A stretch of 64,000 bases of DNA from Lindgomyces ingoldianus (taxonomy: Eukaryota; Ascomycota; Dothideomycetes; Pleosporales; Lindgomycetaceae). The stretch's first letter is position 1, and the number at the start of each line of letters is the position of its first letter. The notes below the pieces were generated by a model. The model was not told where the DNA came from and made no database searches. It was given only the letters and a program-made list of their open reading frames with translations. Location of the stretch: NCBI RefSeq assembly GCF_010093535.1, contig NW_022985193.1:125591-189590 (forward strand), read 5' to 3'. The position numbers were made by a program, and so were the translations under genes. Shown piece by piece: positions 47,301 to 59,448 of the stretch.

Positions 47301-47913
47301 TGAGAAGATCCTGAAGGCAGTCTCCCGCTGGCCCGGGTCGCTTGCTTGACTGGCGCTGAAAAGAGCTCCCAGAAGTTCTGGCCATGGTACGCCTATCCTA
47401 GTTAGGTATATTTTTTTGGAGTGTCATGCAGGGTTGCAACCCACCTTCTTCTGTGTGCTGTCGTGCTAGCTCCGCTACAGCATCAGCAATCTTGCCGCGA
47501 ACAGAGTTCTCGGTCTCCTGGCCCAGACATAGTAGCAGCTTTGCACGAATCGCCTCCCGCTCGGCCTGGGGAAGGGTTAGGAAAGCGTCCTTTGCGACGC
47601 CCTGGGCATCCTTTCGCGGCTTGCCAGACTGCCGCCTAAAGAGGACGGCTGCGAAATTTCGAGTCTGCAAAAGCGACGTGGTCAGCAAATGTGCGCGCAG
47701 AGACCCCGCCGGGCGTTATGCGGCACTCACCGATGTCTCCTGTGCCAGTTGTATCTGCTCCGACAGGCCCATGAAGAAGACGTCCGGCCTCTCGCCCATC
47801 CATTCTTTGTTTAATTGCTCCTCCGCCCTGGTCCGCTCAACATTGTCCGCGGACTGAAGACCCTTCAAGAGCTGGCTCAAGGCCGTGTGGACCTCGGCGG
47901 GCAGAACAGACAT
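44322..47913 (-). CDS. PSE1: Importin beta-3 / Kap121-type karyopherin
   Basis: Six exons, 47913-47731, 47664-47445, 47392-47217, 47160-46729, 46681-44616 and 44529-44322, sum to 3285 nt (1094 aa; yeast Kap121/Pse1 has 1089). The N-terminus (LQSADNVERTRAEEQLNKEW) and TRNFAAVLFRR match importin-beta family starts. The body is made of HEAT repeats (for example HPRVRWAGCNAVGQMS, EPRVQAHAAAALVNF). An acidic loop (QADNEDGEEASED) sits near 830, and the end is LTPEQQRTVQAYFS. Kap121 imports ribosomal proteins, histones and other cargo and binds RanGTP. Intron 3 (47216-47161) has a GC donor (AGG then GCAAGT) with a CTAG acceptor. No GT site restores the frame. Confidence 0.93.
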
Positions 47914-48501
47914 AGTGGGCGTGTCTCGTCGTGAGTTGGAGTGCGGCCCCAGTGTGGTGTGTGAGGCTCGTCGGGGCAGCCAAGGGAATCAAGTAGTTCG
48001 TGAGAGAGCCTAGGCAACCTTGGAACACACCGCCGCTCGCAAAGATGCAAGGAGCGGAACGTTTCTTTCGGGGTCTCGGTGAGCTGCAGGATCTCGCGTG
48101 TTCGGCGCGGGTTGTTCGAAATATGGCTTGGGGGTTGTTTTGGTGGGGTGAATGCAGGTGGGTTTCGCGAGCGCGAACCTAAATAAAAATTGGGAGAGAA
48201 CGCAGAGACCAGGGTGGACGTGTCATGCTCCTTGACGCCAACGCGAACACGTTCACCTTCCACAGTCAAGCGCAGCGTGGTTCGACGCAGTATCGAGTGT
48301 GGATTAAACATTGATTCCGTCAATTTCAGAGACCAAATACTACAAATACTACCGCCAAGACCTAGAAGGCAGACGCGATCGTTGCCCGACACGGAAACCC
48401 GCCGTTGCATCCAGTGATATCAAGAATGTAATTGCCAATAATGCTGCGGTCTAAAAATTCGAACACCCATAGAAAAATACCCAACATCTTCTCTGCTCTA
48501 T
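47914..48501. other. Upstream region of KAP121 and 3' end of the Mug70-like gene
   Basis: This 0.59 kb carries the promoter of the importin gene (reverse strand) and the 3' UTR of the gene at 48502-50594. Overlapping frames on both strands show no domain. Confidence 0.55.
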
Positions 48502-50594
48502 CTATCGGTTGGAGGCACGGCCCAAGGCAAACACTGCCACGATGACGACTGCGAGGGTGACGATGGCTCCTGGGAGAAGGAGGTCGTTCGGCACTCCAGC
48601 AATGATCTCTTCTTGCCTGGCCATGGCCGGTGGCTGGCCTCTAGATCTTGAGAGGCCCTCCTCGTCATCGAAGAACTGTCTGCGTTCACGAAGCACTGAC
48701 TCTGGAGGGGTCGGTGGCTTCGCCAATGCCGGCTGTGGCTCAACTGTTGCTGGAAGCGGAGGCTTTTCGGGGTCGTGCACAAAGAGGTCGACCTTATCAC
48801 GATGGGCAAGCCGTGCGAGACTAATTGCCTCAACCAGGTCTTGGCTGGTTGTAATGGAGACAGTGTCACCCTCATTGTCGAGATAGCTCATGGCAAAACC
48901 TGCTTTCGAGCATTCGCCATCTTCAAAATTCGGCATACCTCCAAGAGAGGCAGCCTCCGCCCCGAGCTTACTGGCAACACGGAAAACGAGATCCTCGATC
49001 CCGCCAGATGCGATGACCTGGAGACGGTGGACACGGCCACTGGGGGCTTTAAACTTAAATGGGAAGGCTACATCCTCCAGTGCCGCGCGTAGTCCTCCGT
49101 CCAGAGCAGAGGTAGGTGGCGATTCACCATGATGGGAGGCAGACTCGTTAGGAAGGACGCTGTCGCCGCGATCCATGGCGCCGGGGCGGTGGATATCGTG
49201 CGACATCATGGAACGATGATCTGGTGTCCCTGGGATACGGCTGCCTTCTCCAGACATCAAGGATTCAGTCTCATTGTCTAAGGAGAGCCAAAACTTATTC
49301 CATGCCGGCCCTTCGCTATCCTGCGTGCTGATATTGTTGATCTGAATAGGTGTTAGTAGGTAAGTCGACCTGGAATGCACTTAACCTACCTGGTCGAGGG
49401 TGGCATATGTCAATTTCAAAACATCTACCATTCCAACAATCTCCCCGGCCTCGCTCATGACGGGCAAGTTTAAGTAGTGGCCATCATGCATCTTCCGCAG
49501 AGCTGCCTGTATGCTCATATCCATAGGTGCAAAGTCAGGATGTGGTGTCATGACCCTAACTACGCTGCAGGTGGCCGGATCAAGACCAGCAGCAATTACT
49601 CGAAGCACGACATCTTTGCTGGTAAAAATACCCGTGATCGAACCTTGGTCTTGTACTAAAACTGCGGTTGTGTGATTCTCCTTCATTAGCACTGCAGCCT
49701 CCTTGACAGAGGTGCGAACGGAGACGGTAGTGGGAGGGAGCCCAGTAAGGACGGACTCCAAGGTTGGGCCGGACATCTTCATGCGAATAGCTTCTACGTA
49801 TTGAATAATCTGTTGGGGTTGGCTTGATCCCAGCTCTTGCTGAACACCTTCAAGAGCATCATACAGCTTGCGGGACGAGCTATATGCGCGTTCGAGTTTT
49901 TCCATAGCATCGTAGAAACATTTCGTGATATCAAGAATACCAGAGATATCGTGATTCTCGTCCATAACCGGCAAATGGCGGAATCCCTTACGGACCATGA
50001 GATCTAGAGCATCCGTAGCACTCGTATCGGTCTTCGCACAGAGTGGGTTCTTGGTCATGATCTCCTCAATTGTAACATCCCTCGCCTTAATACCTGCTCC
50101 CACCACTCGAAACGCAAGGTCCTTAGCAGTAAAGATACCGGCAATGCGATCGTCATCATCGGTCACCAGAACACAATCCTCCCTCTTCGCTGCCATCAGC
50201 TGAGCGGCTTCGGCGACAGTCGTATTGGGCTTGATTTGTAGTGCTGGGCTGGGCTTGAGAGCAAGAACTGTTCCAGGGGGTGCTTTTCTTGCTGGACGAA
50301 CGCGACCAGATGTATTCTTTTTCTTATTTAGGTCCGTCTCGATTTTGCGTCGAATGGCCTGTCCATGGTTAGGATAAGCTTAGTGTTGGCGGACAGTACT
50401 TTGAGAGGACTCACCTCATCCCTTTTCGACATTTTCTGCCGGCTAGCACTGAGCGTTGAAGTGCCTACATCACTTTGTGACTGTGACGTAGCGTGTTGCT
50501 CGAGCGCAGGGCGTGGGATGCCGGAAGGGCTATTGGCGTATTGGACTTGTCCTCTGGACTTGGGCGTGCCTCTATAGGTACCGGCCGATGACAT
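48502..50594 (-). CDS. CBS-PB1 membrane protein, Mug70-like
   Basis: Three exons, 50594-50415, 50358-49390 and 49341-48502, give 662 aa. A disordered, basic N-terminus (about 1-80) is followed by four CBS motifs. Each carries a typical end such as DDRIAGIFTAKDLAFRV, RHLPVMDENHDISGILD, GSITGIFTSKDVVLRV or LNLPVMSEAGEIVGMVD. A PB1-like domain spans about 476-573 (FPFKFKAPSGRVHRLQV, TTSQDLVEAI). A C-terminal membrane segment lies at about 637-656 (LLLPGAIVTLAVVIVAVFAL), which suggests tail anchoring. This domain order matches the conserved fungal CBS/PB1 protein known as Mug70 in S. pombe. CBS pairs bind adenine nucleotides in other proteins, and ligand and role are unknown here. Confidence 0.85.
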
Positions 50595-51162
50595 GATTTA
50601 TTTGAGACGGAAACACTGGACACGCTGGCGGTGCAGAGAGCAGTTGTTCGTAGTGGGCCAGTGAGAGCGATGCTACTCCAGGGTCAGTAGCGGAGTAGGT
50701 GAGGATCCTGGTTGCCAGGTCAGAGGGAAAACAACGCGCCGGAGAGCCGTGTCGGGAAAGGCCGACTCTGGCAGATTGGTCACAAGAGCAATTCTGCACT
50801 AGTAAATATCACCCTGAAGGAGAGGGACAGTGAATAGAAGAAAGGACCTTCAATGAGGGAAAAAGAAGCACAAATCCACGAAAAGATCCGTGCATGCACC
50901 CTCGTGTCGATACGGGTGGGTAACCGAGTGCCAGCAAATGCCAAGAGATTAGATAAGATGTACGGCAAGATTTCGGGATCTACCTCCCTCGCTTCGCCCA
51001 CATCGGAGGCTCGTCAATTTCGACCGTCCAGATCCGTGAGCAAGCAACGAACCCCAACGACGACACATCTTACTGACTCTTAGATACTATATCTTCGGTG
51101 CGCACACTCTCTCTGTTCCTTCTATTCTCAATTCACTGACGCCGAGGCAGACTCAGCCCAAC
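50595..51162. promoter_or_regulatory. Divergent promoter region of the Mug70-like gene and RPS26
   Basis: This 568 bp lies between two ATGs. Close to the RPS26 start the forward strand is pyrimidine-rich (TCTCTCTGTTCCTTCTATTCTC at about 51109-51130), as is common before fungal ribosomal-protein genes. No further element could be assigned. Confidence 0.4.
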
Positions 51163-51719
51163 ATGGTCAAGAAGCGAGCGTCCAAGTACATCACCTCCAA
51201 ACGTACACCCGCGAACTTCCCAGGAGACTAACAGCACAATAGTGGTCGTAACAAGAAGGGCCGCGGCCACGTTAAGCCCATCCGCTGCTCCAACTGCTCA
51301 CGATGCACACCTAAGGACAAGGCAATCAAGAGATTCACCATCAGGAACATGGTCGAGTCTGCTGCCATCCGTACGTTTCCACCGTCATCAGGATGCTATG
51401 CAACAACGAAGGAGGTGGTGGATTTATTGGCTGACATGGCGGCTAGGTGATATCTCTGATGCCTCCGTCTTCCCCGAGTACACCGTGCCCAAGATGTACT
51501 TGAAACTCCAGTACTGCGTTTCGTGCGCCATCCATGGCAAGATTGTCCGGTATGTTTTCGACCAAAAAAAACAGCTAAGGAGGGTATCCTAGCTAACAAT
51601 GCCCTTGCAGCGTTCGTTCTCGCGAAGGTCGCCGCAACCGTGCCCCGCCACCACGGGTCAGGTACAACAAGGACGGAAAGAAGGTCAACCCCCAGCAGGC
51701 CGCTAAGACTACGTCGTAG
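51163..51719 (+). CDS. RPS26: 40S ribosomal protein eS26
   Basis: Four exons, 51163-51179, 51243-51370, 51447-51549 and 51611-51719, give 118 aa (yeast 119). The first exon codes only MVKKRA. Splicing joins it to [18 protein letters not shown]. The zinc-binding Cys residues lie in IRCSNCSRC and [10 protein letters not shown]. The product ends in [19 protein letters not shown] and a Lys-rich tail. It sits at the mRNA exit of the small subunit. The first intron has GTCCAA as donor, weak but the only one giving the conserved start. Unspliced frames in the area show only fragments. Confidence 0.95.
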
Positions 51720-52083
51720 GGGATGGCAAAAGGCGATGGATATGGAGAGGAACGGTGAAGTCATGGCGCTTGGTATGGGTCTTATGGGTCCTTTCGGAAT
51801 CTCATACTGGAAACATGCATGAATCCAAAGAAGTGCAGGCCGAAGTGACGGTTTCATGGTTGCGAATGCTTGCTCGGGATATGGTGAAAACCAGTGGCTA
51901 GCTATGGACTTGTAAAACGAATCCCAATTCGATCTGGATCAAACTTTGGTGCCAGTACTGGAGTGATCAATTATAATACAGAGTGTGAAAGCATATTAGT
52001 TCTGGTATTGGTATCCATATTCAAACAAGCAAACAAACGCCTAGATATGGCCGCTAGAAACCGTACATCCGTTTCAGTTCATT
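51720..52083. other. Intergenic, convergent 3' ends
   Basis: This 0.36 kb lies between RPS26 and the VanZ-like gene. It should contain both 3' UTRs. No gene seen. Confidence 0.65.
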
Positions 52084-52886
52084 TCAATCATTCCGTTTCG
52101 TGTCCGCTACACCTATGTCTCCTCCGCTATCGTGTCCATTGGCTTGTGCGTTCGAAGTCTCAGGAACATCAGTGTCTTCCCAATCCTCTGCGTTCTCATC
52201 CCAATGATCCAGCTCTTCCTCCACGGAAGCGGTCCCGGAAGGTCTCAGGACTCCTGATTCTTGTTGCCCAATGCTCTCACCAAGTTCAACATCTCTTTCA
52301 TCGATATCATCCCCAGCAACAGCAGCATAACTACGGGCCGCCCGTTTTCTCTCTAACATTCGTTTATGGTACCAGTTACACAGTGCTAGCGCCAACATCG
52401 AGCCAAGCATATTCGCAACAACATCGTAGTAATCGAAATCGCGATGGATCTGTCGCACGTCAGCTCTCGGTTTTGCTTCCATTCCTCACATCTACGCAAT
52501 GACATACCGGCAACAAGCCCTGGACAATCTCACTCGCGAAGCCTAATCCTACAGTACAGACTGTAAAGGTCAACTGCAGTACTTTTCTCCGACTTGTTTC
52601 AAGGATCCAGTAGAAGGATATTGTAAGTAGGAAGAAGGCGAGGAAATGCAGTGCTTTGTCGCTCTGCTTATACTGCGGGATTGAGTAGGTCGGCGGCGAG
52701 AAGCCCGCGAGTGCAGCTATGAGGCATATGCCCAGGAACACGCCTGCGGTTGGGCATGTTAGCGATTGGCTTTCGAGCGGGGAGTGTGTGCATATGCGGT
52801 GAACCTCAGGCACCAGTTGGGGAAGCGTGGCTGGAAAGTGTCGGCGGAAGAGTCGACGTACCAGCGAAAGGTTTGCGTATCCGCAT
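52084..52886 (-). CDS. VanZ-like membrane protein
   Basis: Three exons, 52886-52862, 52743-52508 and 52449-52084, give 208 aa. The first ATG consistent with the model yields MRIRKPFAG. Splicing adds VFLGICLIAALAGF. The VanZ-like block reads QSDKALHFLAFFLLTISFYW, GFASEIVQGLLP, then DFDYYDVVANMLGSMLALALC, giving three to four membrane segments. The D-K-x-x-H-F and the D-x-x-D-x-x-x-N-xx-G residues are typical of VanZ/phosphotransbutyrylase-like proteins. An acidic soluble tail of about 80 residues follows. VanZ is known from bacterial teicoplanin resistance; the fungal family's role is unknown. Confidence 0.82.
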
Positions 52887-54624
52887 TATTTTGCTTCGGT
52901 GTAGGATCACCGGGAAAAGATCATTATCGGGTTGGGATTGTTTAGAGGGAGGGATAGTTAGGGCGGGTAGCTGTAAAGGTGGAGTTGGCAACATCGTGAG
53001 CTCAGCCTTGTCTCACGAAACATTACCCGTTCTCGGCAAAGCCTGCACCCGATACGTATCCTTGCCCGAGGCAACACAGCCTTGCAGCTAAAGGTACCTG
53101 AGCCTCCATTCCGATATTTTGTCATTTACTTGAATTTAGGAAATATCATCAACGTTGTCTAAAGAAACAGCGGAGGTTCCTTGACGCCACATCTCCTGTT
53201 ACCCTGCCCAGGTAAGACAAGGCAACTCGGCACCGAGACTTCACCACGATCTCATCAACGATACTCTCTCATCTTTTCAGTTGATCCTCTGCTAGTATTG
53301 AACAGTCGCGCAGCTTTTGAAAACTAAACTCTCCCAAGTCCCTAGCCTTTCATTCTCAATTATATTTCTTTTGGACCCTTATAGAAATACGTAGCCCTTG
53401 CATTTCTGATCATTACATGGTACTTATTCCCACTACTAGATGTTTTATCAACCTAACTTCGGATACTATCTAGCGGATCTCAATTAACGAGGCCGCTACG
53501 AGATGCTTTGTAAACGGTGAGGCTACGTAGTCCGCCTATTTCTTCAAATACTTCAAGGTTCATTATCTGGTCCTTCCTTGTAGCGACCTCTCAGCTGCAC
53601 GATGTTCCAAAAGAAGCCACTTGCAGAATATGGTTAGCTCAAAGTTTCGACTGCTTCATTTGAGTGCATCCTTTCGGATCAATATTTCGAAGCATGTAAA
53701 ACATACTTATGAGAGACGGCCGTGGCTTTGCGAAGAAAAGTGTAGTAAGCCTAGCGGTTTAACGAGGGTGTTGGTATAAGTAAACGCTCTAGGTTCGTCT
53801 GGTTATGAGGGCCCCACTGATTAATCCCGATAAAAGACAAAGTCGTCCACAGAAAGCCTCGTCAGAACTTGAAACGATGACGCAGACTGGAAATAGAACG
53901 AAAGAAGGCCAAACCCGCGCTTTCGTTTTATAAGGAGCGCATGAACAAGGAGTACTGAACACTAACAGGATATATTTAACTTGCTAAACTCCCCCTGCTG
54001 AAAATCATCAGAACATTTTTTTAAAAAAAAAAAAAATTTAAAAATATGTCATCAACTATTATTATCAGATTCCATAGCATGTACTAACGTGCAGTATAGT
54101 CCATACTTGCCGACTTGATATTCTCTACACATGTGATATGAGCAATGCCCAGGCAAAAAGCGCAGTGAAGGTGGGCCGTACAACAAATTGCGAAGGAAGT
54201 GAAACCTTTCTAGATTCGCTACAAGACGTGCAACTTATAGTTTTCATCCTCACTTTCACCGCAGGATCTCATGAGTAGTGATTGCTATTGTGTTTGCGGT
54301 AGACAACTGATGTTCCATGGTGCGCTGAGGCTAAGCCTGAAACAGCTAGCCGCACCAACTCAAGTTCAACGACCAGTCTTCCCAGGAAGGCGCAACTCCG
54401 CCTCCGCAACGAAAGCCAGAGCGACCTCCCGCCACTTTCGGCCATCAAGCTGCCGCCCATCACGACTTTTTTCATCTCGAAACTCTTGTCATTCCCTTTG
54501 CACGCCGCCTGGCTCCTTCCATGCTTGGTTTTATCGCTTTGCGCAACCTGCACGAGGTCGGAGGCCGCCCGAAAGGCTTCGCAGCGCTGTGAGGAGTCTG
54601 CCAAGACATCCCCACAAGAGCGAC
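52887..54624. other. 1.7 kb divergent intergenic region
   Basis: This separates the VanZ-like gene from Spt7. It holds a long A/T run near 54015-54045 and AT-rich patches but no supported gene. The last 350 bp are open in the Spt7 frame (from an ATG at 54271) but code an Arg/Ser/Cys-rich, unlikely sequence and are treated as 5' UTR. Confidence 0.5.
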
Positions 54625-57600
54625 ATGTCGCTCGCTCCATCACTACATCGACCATCCTCACGAGAACGCCAACACTATGCACGCCTCCCTAATCAACCCC
54701 TGTCCGCGATTCGCTTGCGCACTCCGAATCCGAGCATGAGCGATGAGGCCATGTCAAACGGCTCGAACAACAACAATATGGGCGACGGGCCGGACAACCT
54801 GGCGGAGGAGGACCCCAGGGCAGCGTTATTTCGAGAGCATTATGCCCGTACCGAAGCGCGTCTGATGGCGGTTCTGGGAGGTGGGAGCAAACTCGATGCC
54901 CCGGATGCGTTGGACGGTGGGACCAAGCCGCTGTCGGAGCTCCCCCCAGCGGCGCATGATGCGCGCCCGCCCGTGACACCGAAGAAAGCGGCCAGGACCA
55001 TCGATGAAGACGACTATGGTGACGATGACGATGGCGACGAAGAAGATGATGCCCACCCCTCTCCCCTCCTTTCGAAGAGCGCCCCCAATGGAATCGGCGC
55101 GGCCGCCCTAGACACGCCAAGCCTTCGGATACCCCCCCTGTCGAACAAGCTGGTTATTGAACGTACTAGCACCCCATCATCAGAGCTTATCAAGTCCTCA
55201 GATGACGTGCGCAAGAAACTACAACAAGACAAAACTGCCGCCGAGGACGCTGCAAAGCGTAGTTTCCACACCCTCTTCTATACCCTGGAAAATGACCGGG
55301 ATGCGATGTTGGAACAGCAGAAGCTTGACGAGCTGGACCGGCAAGTTGAGACAGAGATGTCAGGCCAGCCCGCTATTCCTACCACGAACGGCGCCCCTAC
55401 TATTCCGCAACAAGGCACACTGAGCACCACCAACCTCGGCGCTTCCAGTCTTACACTCAAACACCTGATCGCCCGCATCGATGCGCAGAGGGACATGGTC
55501 CATGCTAGTGATGCGCAATTGCGGAGCCTCATCAGCGAAGTGAGGAAAAATCGGAGTAAATGGGCAAACGAAGACCGGATCGGCCAAGAAGAGTTGTATG
55601 AGAGTATGGAGAAGGTACTCATGGAGCTCAAGGCCGGCGAACATGCACATCCCTTCCTTCAACGTGTGAACAAGCGCGAGGCACCTGACTACTACAACGT
55701 CATAAAACACCCCATGGACATCGGCACCATGATGAAGAAGCTCAAGCAGCTCCAATACAAGTCGAAGAAGGATTTTGTGGATGACCTCATGCTCATTTGG
55801 TCCAACTGTCTAAAATACAACGCCGATCCAGCGCACTACCTTCGCAAGAAGGCGCTCTACATGAGGAAGGAAACCGAGAAGCTGGTGCCTTTGATACCTG
55901 ATATTGTCGTCCGCGATCGTGCCGAGGTGGAGGCTGAGGAACGGAGGATGCGAAATGGAGATGCTGATGCCGATGGAGCTGAAGATAGTGACGATGGTAT
56001 GTTTCCTTATCTCTGGCAATGCTCAAATGTTTTACTAATTGGCTCCGTTCTAGAAGAACCTATTATGGCCTCTCGTGGTCGAAAGGCTCCCAGCAAAGGT
56101 GGCAAGGGTACAAGCACTGCCAGAAAAGCGCCTCCAGCAGGACTGGAGGGTACGCCAGGACCAGATGGAAAGCCTGCCGTCCCATCGCTGAACAACGCTG
56201 TATCAAACTTGAAAAACGAATTTCTTCGTGCCGATTCCGAGATGGAAGGCAGCATCAATGGCTTTTCAACACCGCCTCCTGGAACACTCACCCCACTACC
56301 AAATGGCATCCTACGCAGTGGCGCTCCAGGGAGTCAAGCAGATGTGTCGGATGTGGACGGCACTGGTGCCTCGGTCAGTGGCTTCACCCTTGACAGCGAG
56401 GACGCTGATCTGGATGATCTCGAGTACAAAACCTGGAAGCAAGTGACAAAAAAGGATAGAGCGTTGATTGCCGGAGAACGCAACCGGTTATTTCGCGGAG
56501 ACCACTTGAACGTCGAAGAGCCCGCCATTCTGCGATCACGAGCGGGAATGCGTAGGTGGCTCCGTCATCGCAAGCAAGCACTTGAAGAAGGAGTCACAGA
56601 TGGATCTGCTAACGCGCCGGATGGGAAAGAAGGTGTCCAGTCTACAGCCAACGAAACTCTGGCGGAAGGTATCGAGGGAGATGAAGAACGCCAGGTTCCC
56701 GACTATTACGACCCAGTATCTACAATCCCGGATATCAACGAGCGCCTCCAGTGGGTAGAAGATTCTGAAGGTCATGTCATCCAACAAGTTGAGGAGTATA
56801 TGCGCATCGTGCCTAAAGGCTACTTCACGGCACCAACGAGTTCTCTCTCAAAGAAGGTAGAGTCAAACATGCGCCAAATGCAGGAAACGAGAAAGATCTG
56901 TGCAAAAATCGGTATCGTCAAGCAAATGCAACTTCAGTCACAGGTAAACAGACATTATGTCAGAAAATAAACGCCTTACTTACACATACCAGATGTACAC
57001 AAACCAGTTTCAGAAGTACGACCCTCAGCCCTTCGTCGAAGCAGATATCGACCCCATAGTCGTCTCTGAGGATGGCGCCATAATGTCTCCATACGTCTGC
57101 CGCGCAGCCCTTCAGCGCAGTGTTGGGAAGATATTTTACCATGCTGGCTTCGAGGAGTTTCAGCCCTCTGCTCTCGAAGCAATCACCGACATTGCTGGTC
57201 ATTTCTTCCAAAAGCTCGTCAGAAGCTTCGGTGTTTATCAAGAGACCCCAAAGATGAAGTGTGACACCCCGATCACTACTCCTGAAGGATTGACCACGAA
57301 CTGGGTCCCACGATTCTCCCGAGAGGAGGCTATGCTTCACTGCTTAAACGCGAACGGAGTAGATCTCGAGACTCTTGAAACATATGTCAAGGAAGATGTG
57401 GAACGACTTGGAACGAAGCTCGCTGGCATGCATGATCGGATGCGTTCTCATTATGCTGAGCTTCTTCGTCCGGCGCTTGACAGCAGTGCTGGTGCAGATG
57501 GAGCAGGCGCATTCAATGATGGCAGCGAACAATTTGTTGGTGGTGACTTCGCTGAAGACATCGGGGAGGATTTCTTTGGCTTTAAGGAACTCGGACTAGA

Positions 57601-58210
57601 CAAGGAGTTTGGCCTTACTCTCAGTGTCCCATTGCATTTACTGCAGAACAGGATGCACAATGCCTACACTACGCAGAACCCCACGTATGTCTACAACCTC
57701 TCCCGCTTGGAAATCCCACTAACGATCCGTCACAGGAATGTTTCCACTACGGGCGTCCTCATGGAAGAGCCAACCAAGTTCGAGCCCGTCACCATCCAGA
57801 ACGTTGGCAACCAGATTGGCTTGGTTCAAGAATGGTTCCTCGCCAAGCTGCATGATAACAATAACGACGATCTTGTAGAAGACGAGGACCTGCCACCAAA
57901 ACAACGTTACCCTAAGCCACGCCTGCCACCCACTGGCAAGATTTCTAGCCCTCGAAAACGTCCATTGAGGGAGCAGCAACAGATGGCGCGCAAGAAGCGA
58001 AAGCTCGATGAAGACAAAGATGACAACGCCAGTAATGAGAATGGCGCTAGTGTCAATGGTAATTCATTCTCAAAAGGCATAGGCAAGCCAATTGGCAAGC
58101 TGAAACTTGACATGCCTGCCCAAAAAGAGAACCAGAACGTTCCTGAACCAGAGAAGGACGACGGTAGTGCAGTTGGTATGATCAGCCCCGAGAGCATACT
58201 CGCCGCTTGA
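54625..58210 (+). CDS. SPT7: SAGA complex subunit Spt7 (bromodomain, histone fold)
   Basis: Three exons, 54625-55996, 56054-56943 and 56993-58210, give 1159 aa. The start is uncertain: in-frame ATGs at 54271, 54625 and 54736 are all open. The two later ones have a purine at -3, and conserved-looking sequence begins after 54736 (EEDPRAALFREHYARTEARL). A bromodomain lies near 335-425 (HPFLQRVN, APDYYNVIKHPMDIGTMMKKL, IWSNCLKYNAD). A histone-fold-like region lies near 780-840 (SPYVCRAALQRSVGKIFYHA, ALEAITDIAGHF), as in Spt7, which pairs with Ada1 in SAGA. A basic C-terminal tail with KKRK follows. Intron 1 (57 nt, no stop) would be read through if retained. Confidence 0.9.
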
Positions 58211-59448
58211 TCGCCAAAACTTTCATTCGGGTTAAAGGGTTTATAGGTGAATTTCATTTCCAATCTTTGGATCTTGAAGTGGATAGAGAGCCAATCGTTT
58301 GAGCCCTGTTCACCGGATTTTACTTTCTTCTCATTTCCCCAAACGCCTAGTTACAGAGCCGCCTGTGACTTTTTGGCACAGCTTGGGACGTTTGTGTTTC
58401 TAATTAATTCCCTCGCCTTCTTTCATCGATTTGGGATCAGACTTAGAGCAGAGCCTGGTTTCTCCAGGATTGAATCTCCCAAGATCATTGAGAGTTTCCT
58501 TTTGCAAGGCATTTGGGCAGTTTCGGCGTTTTATTTCGTTTCTCTCTGCGGATGGTTAGTCATGCTCAGGGTGGGTGGGTTCGGTTGGGTTTGCGGTTGT
58601 ATACCCAAGGCCTTTGGTCCTGATCTTGCGCTTCTATTACGACGTGGTGGCCGGGAATTAGATTGGCTCTCGTGCTCCTTTGTGTATATACCACGCTTCC
58701 AAGGCCATATCGGTCACTCATGTAGCGGGAAATTCGTAGCATTGTCATTAATCGATCTGCAAAATATTCGATGAAGAGGGTGCTGTGTTCCGCTTTATGG
58801 TGAATCCGAAAGTCTTTCATAGGCGGCCAATGACACGTAGATATATAGAAAGGGAAATGCCAGTCTTGGTCAAGCCAACTTTGAAGAATACAAATCTAAC
58901 GAGAGCGCCCAACAGAGGTCTCGGGTTCGTTTAGAACGTGGAGCTGTGATCTGATATACGTAGGTAGCGAGCCGAGCTGAAATTGTGGTCTCTAGCGCTC
59001 GGCCAGTCCAGGCGCCGCGACCTCCATTCCACTTGCACTAAAAATGACATTTGCAAGTCTTGTCCGGCGGTCCTTGTTCGTTTGAAACATTCTTGCGTGT
59101 GGGTATGTCGGGCTACTTTGAAGGTTGAAAAGAAGTTGTTTTTCTGTCGATGAGCTAACGTGCCACCAGAAAAGTCATGGATGGATTCTGATGGACACTT
59201 CGTCTTGCCTTCGGTCACTTCATTCCACCTCCACTCCTCGACTATTGTGTGCGCACCTTCCTGCCCAACAGGTATGGCTTTTCCATTCCAGTGTTCCTGC
59301 TCATTGCGCTTTTCTTGGTTACTTTTCAATTAACAAACAGAAGTTATCGAACTGTTGATGCATAATTCACATTGCTTCTCCTACACCATATCGGAGTCTT
59401 TTCTCGAGCCACATTGCACCAACTCTGCGTCAAACTCCCGCCAACAAA
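58211..59448. other. 1.2 kb intergenic
   Basis: This is the 3' region of Spt7 and the promoter of the AT-hook-like gene. A 175-codon frame at 58247-58774 begins with GTG and has no domain, and I take it as chance. No RNA gene is evident. Confidence 0.6.

Noticed and set aside
58247..58774. 175-codon forward frame after Spt7
   Set aside because: It starts with GTG, is low in coding-like composition and lies in the 3' flank.
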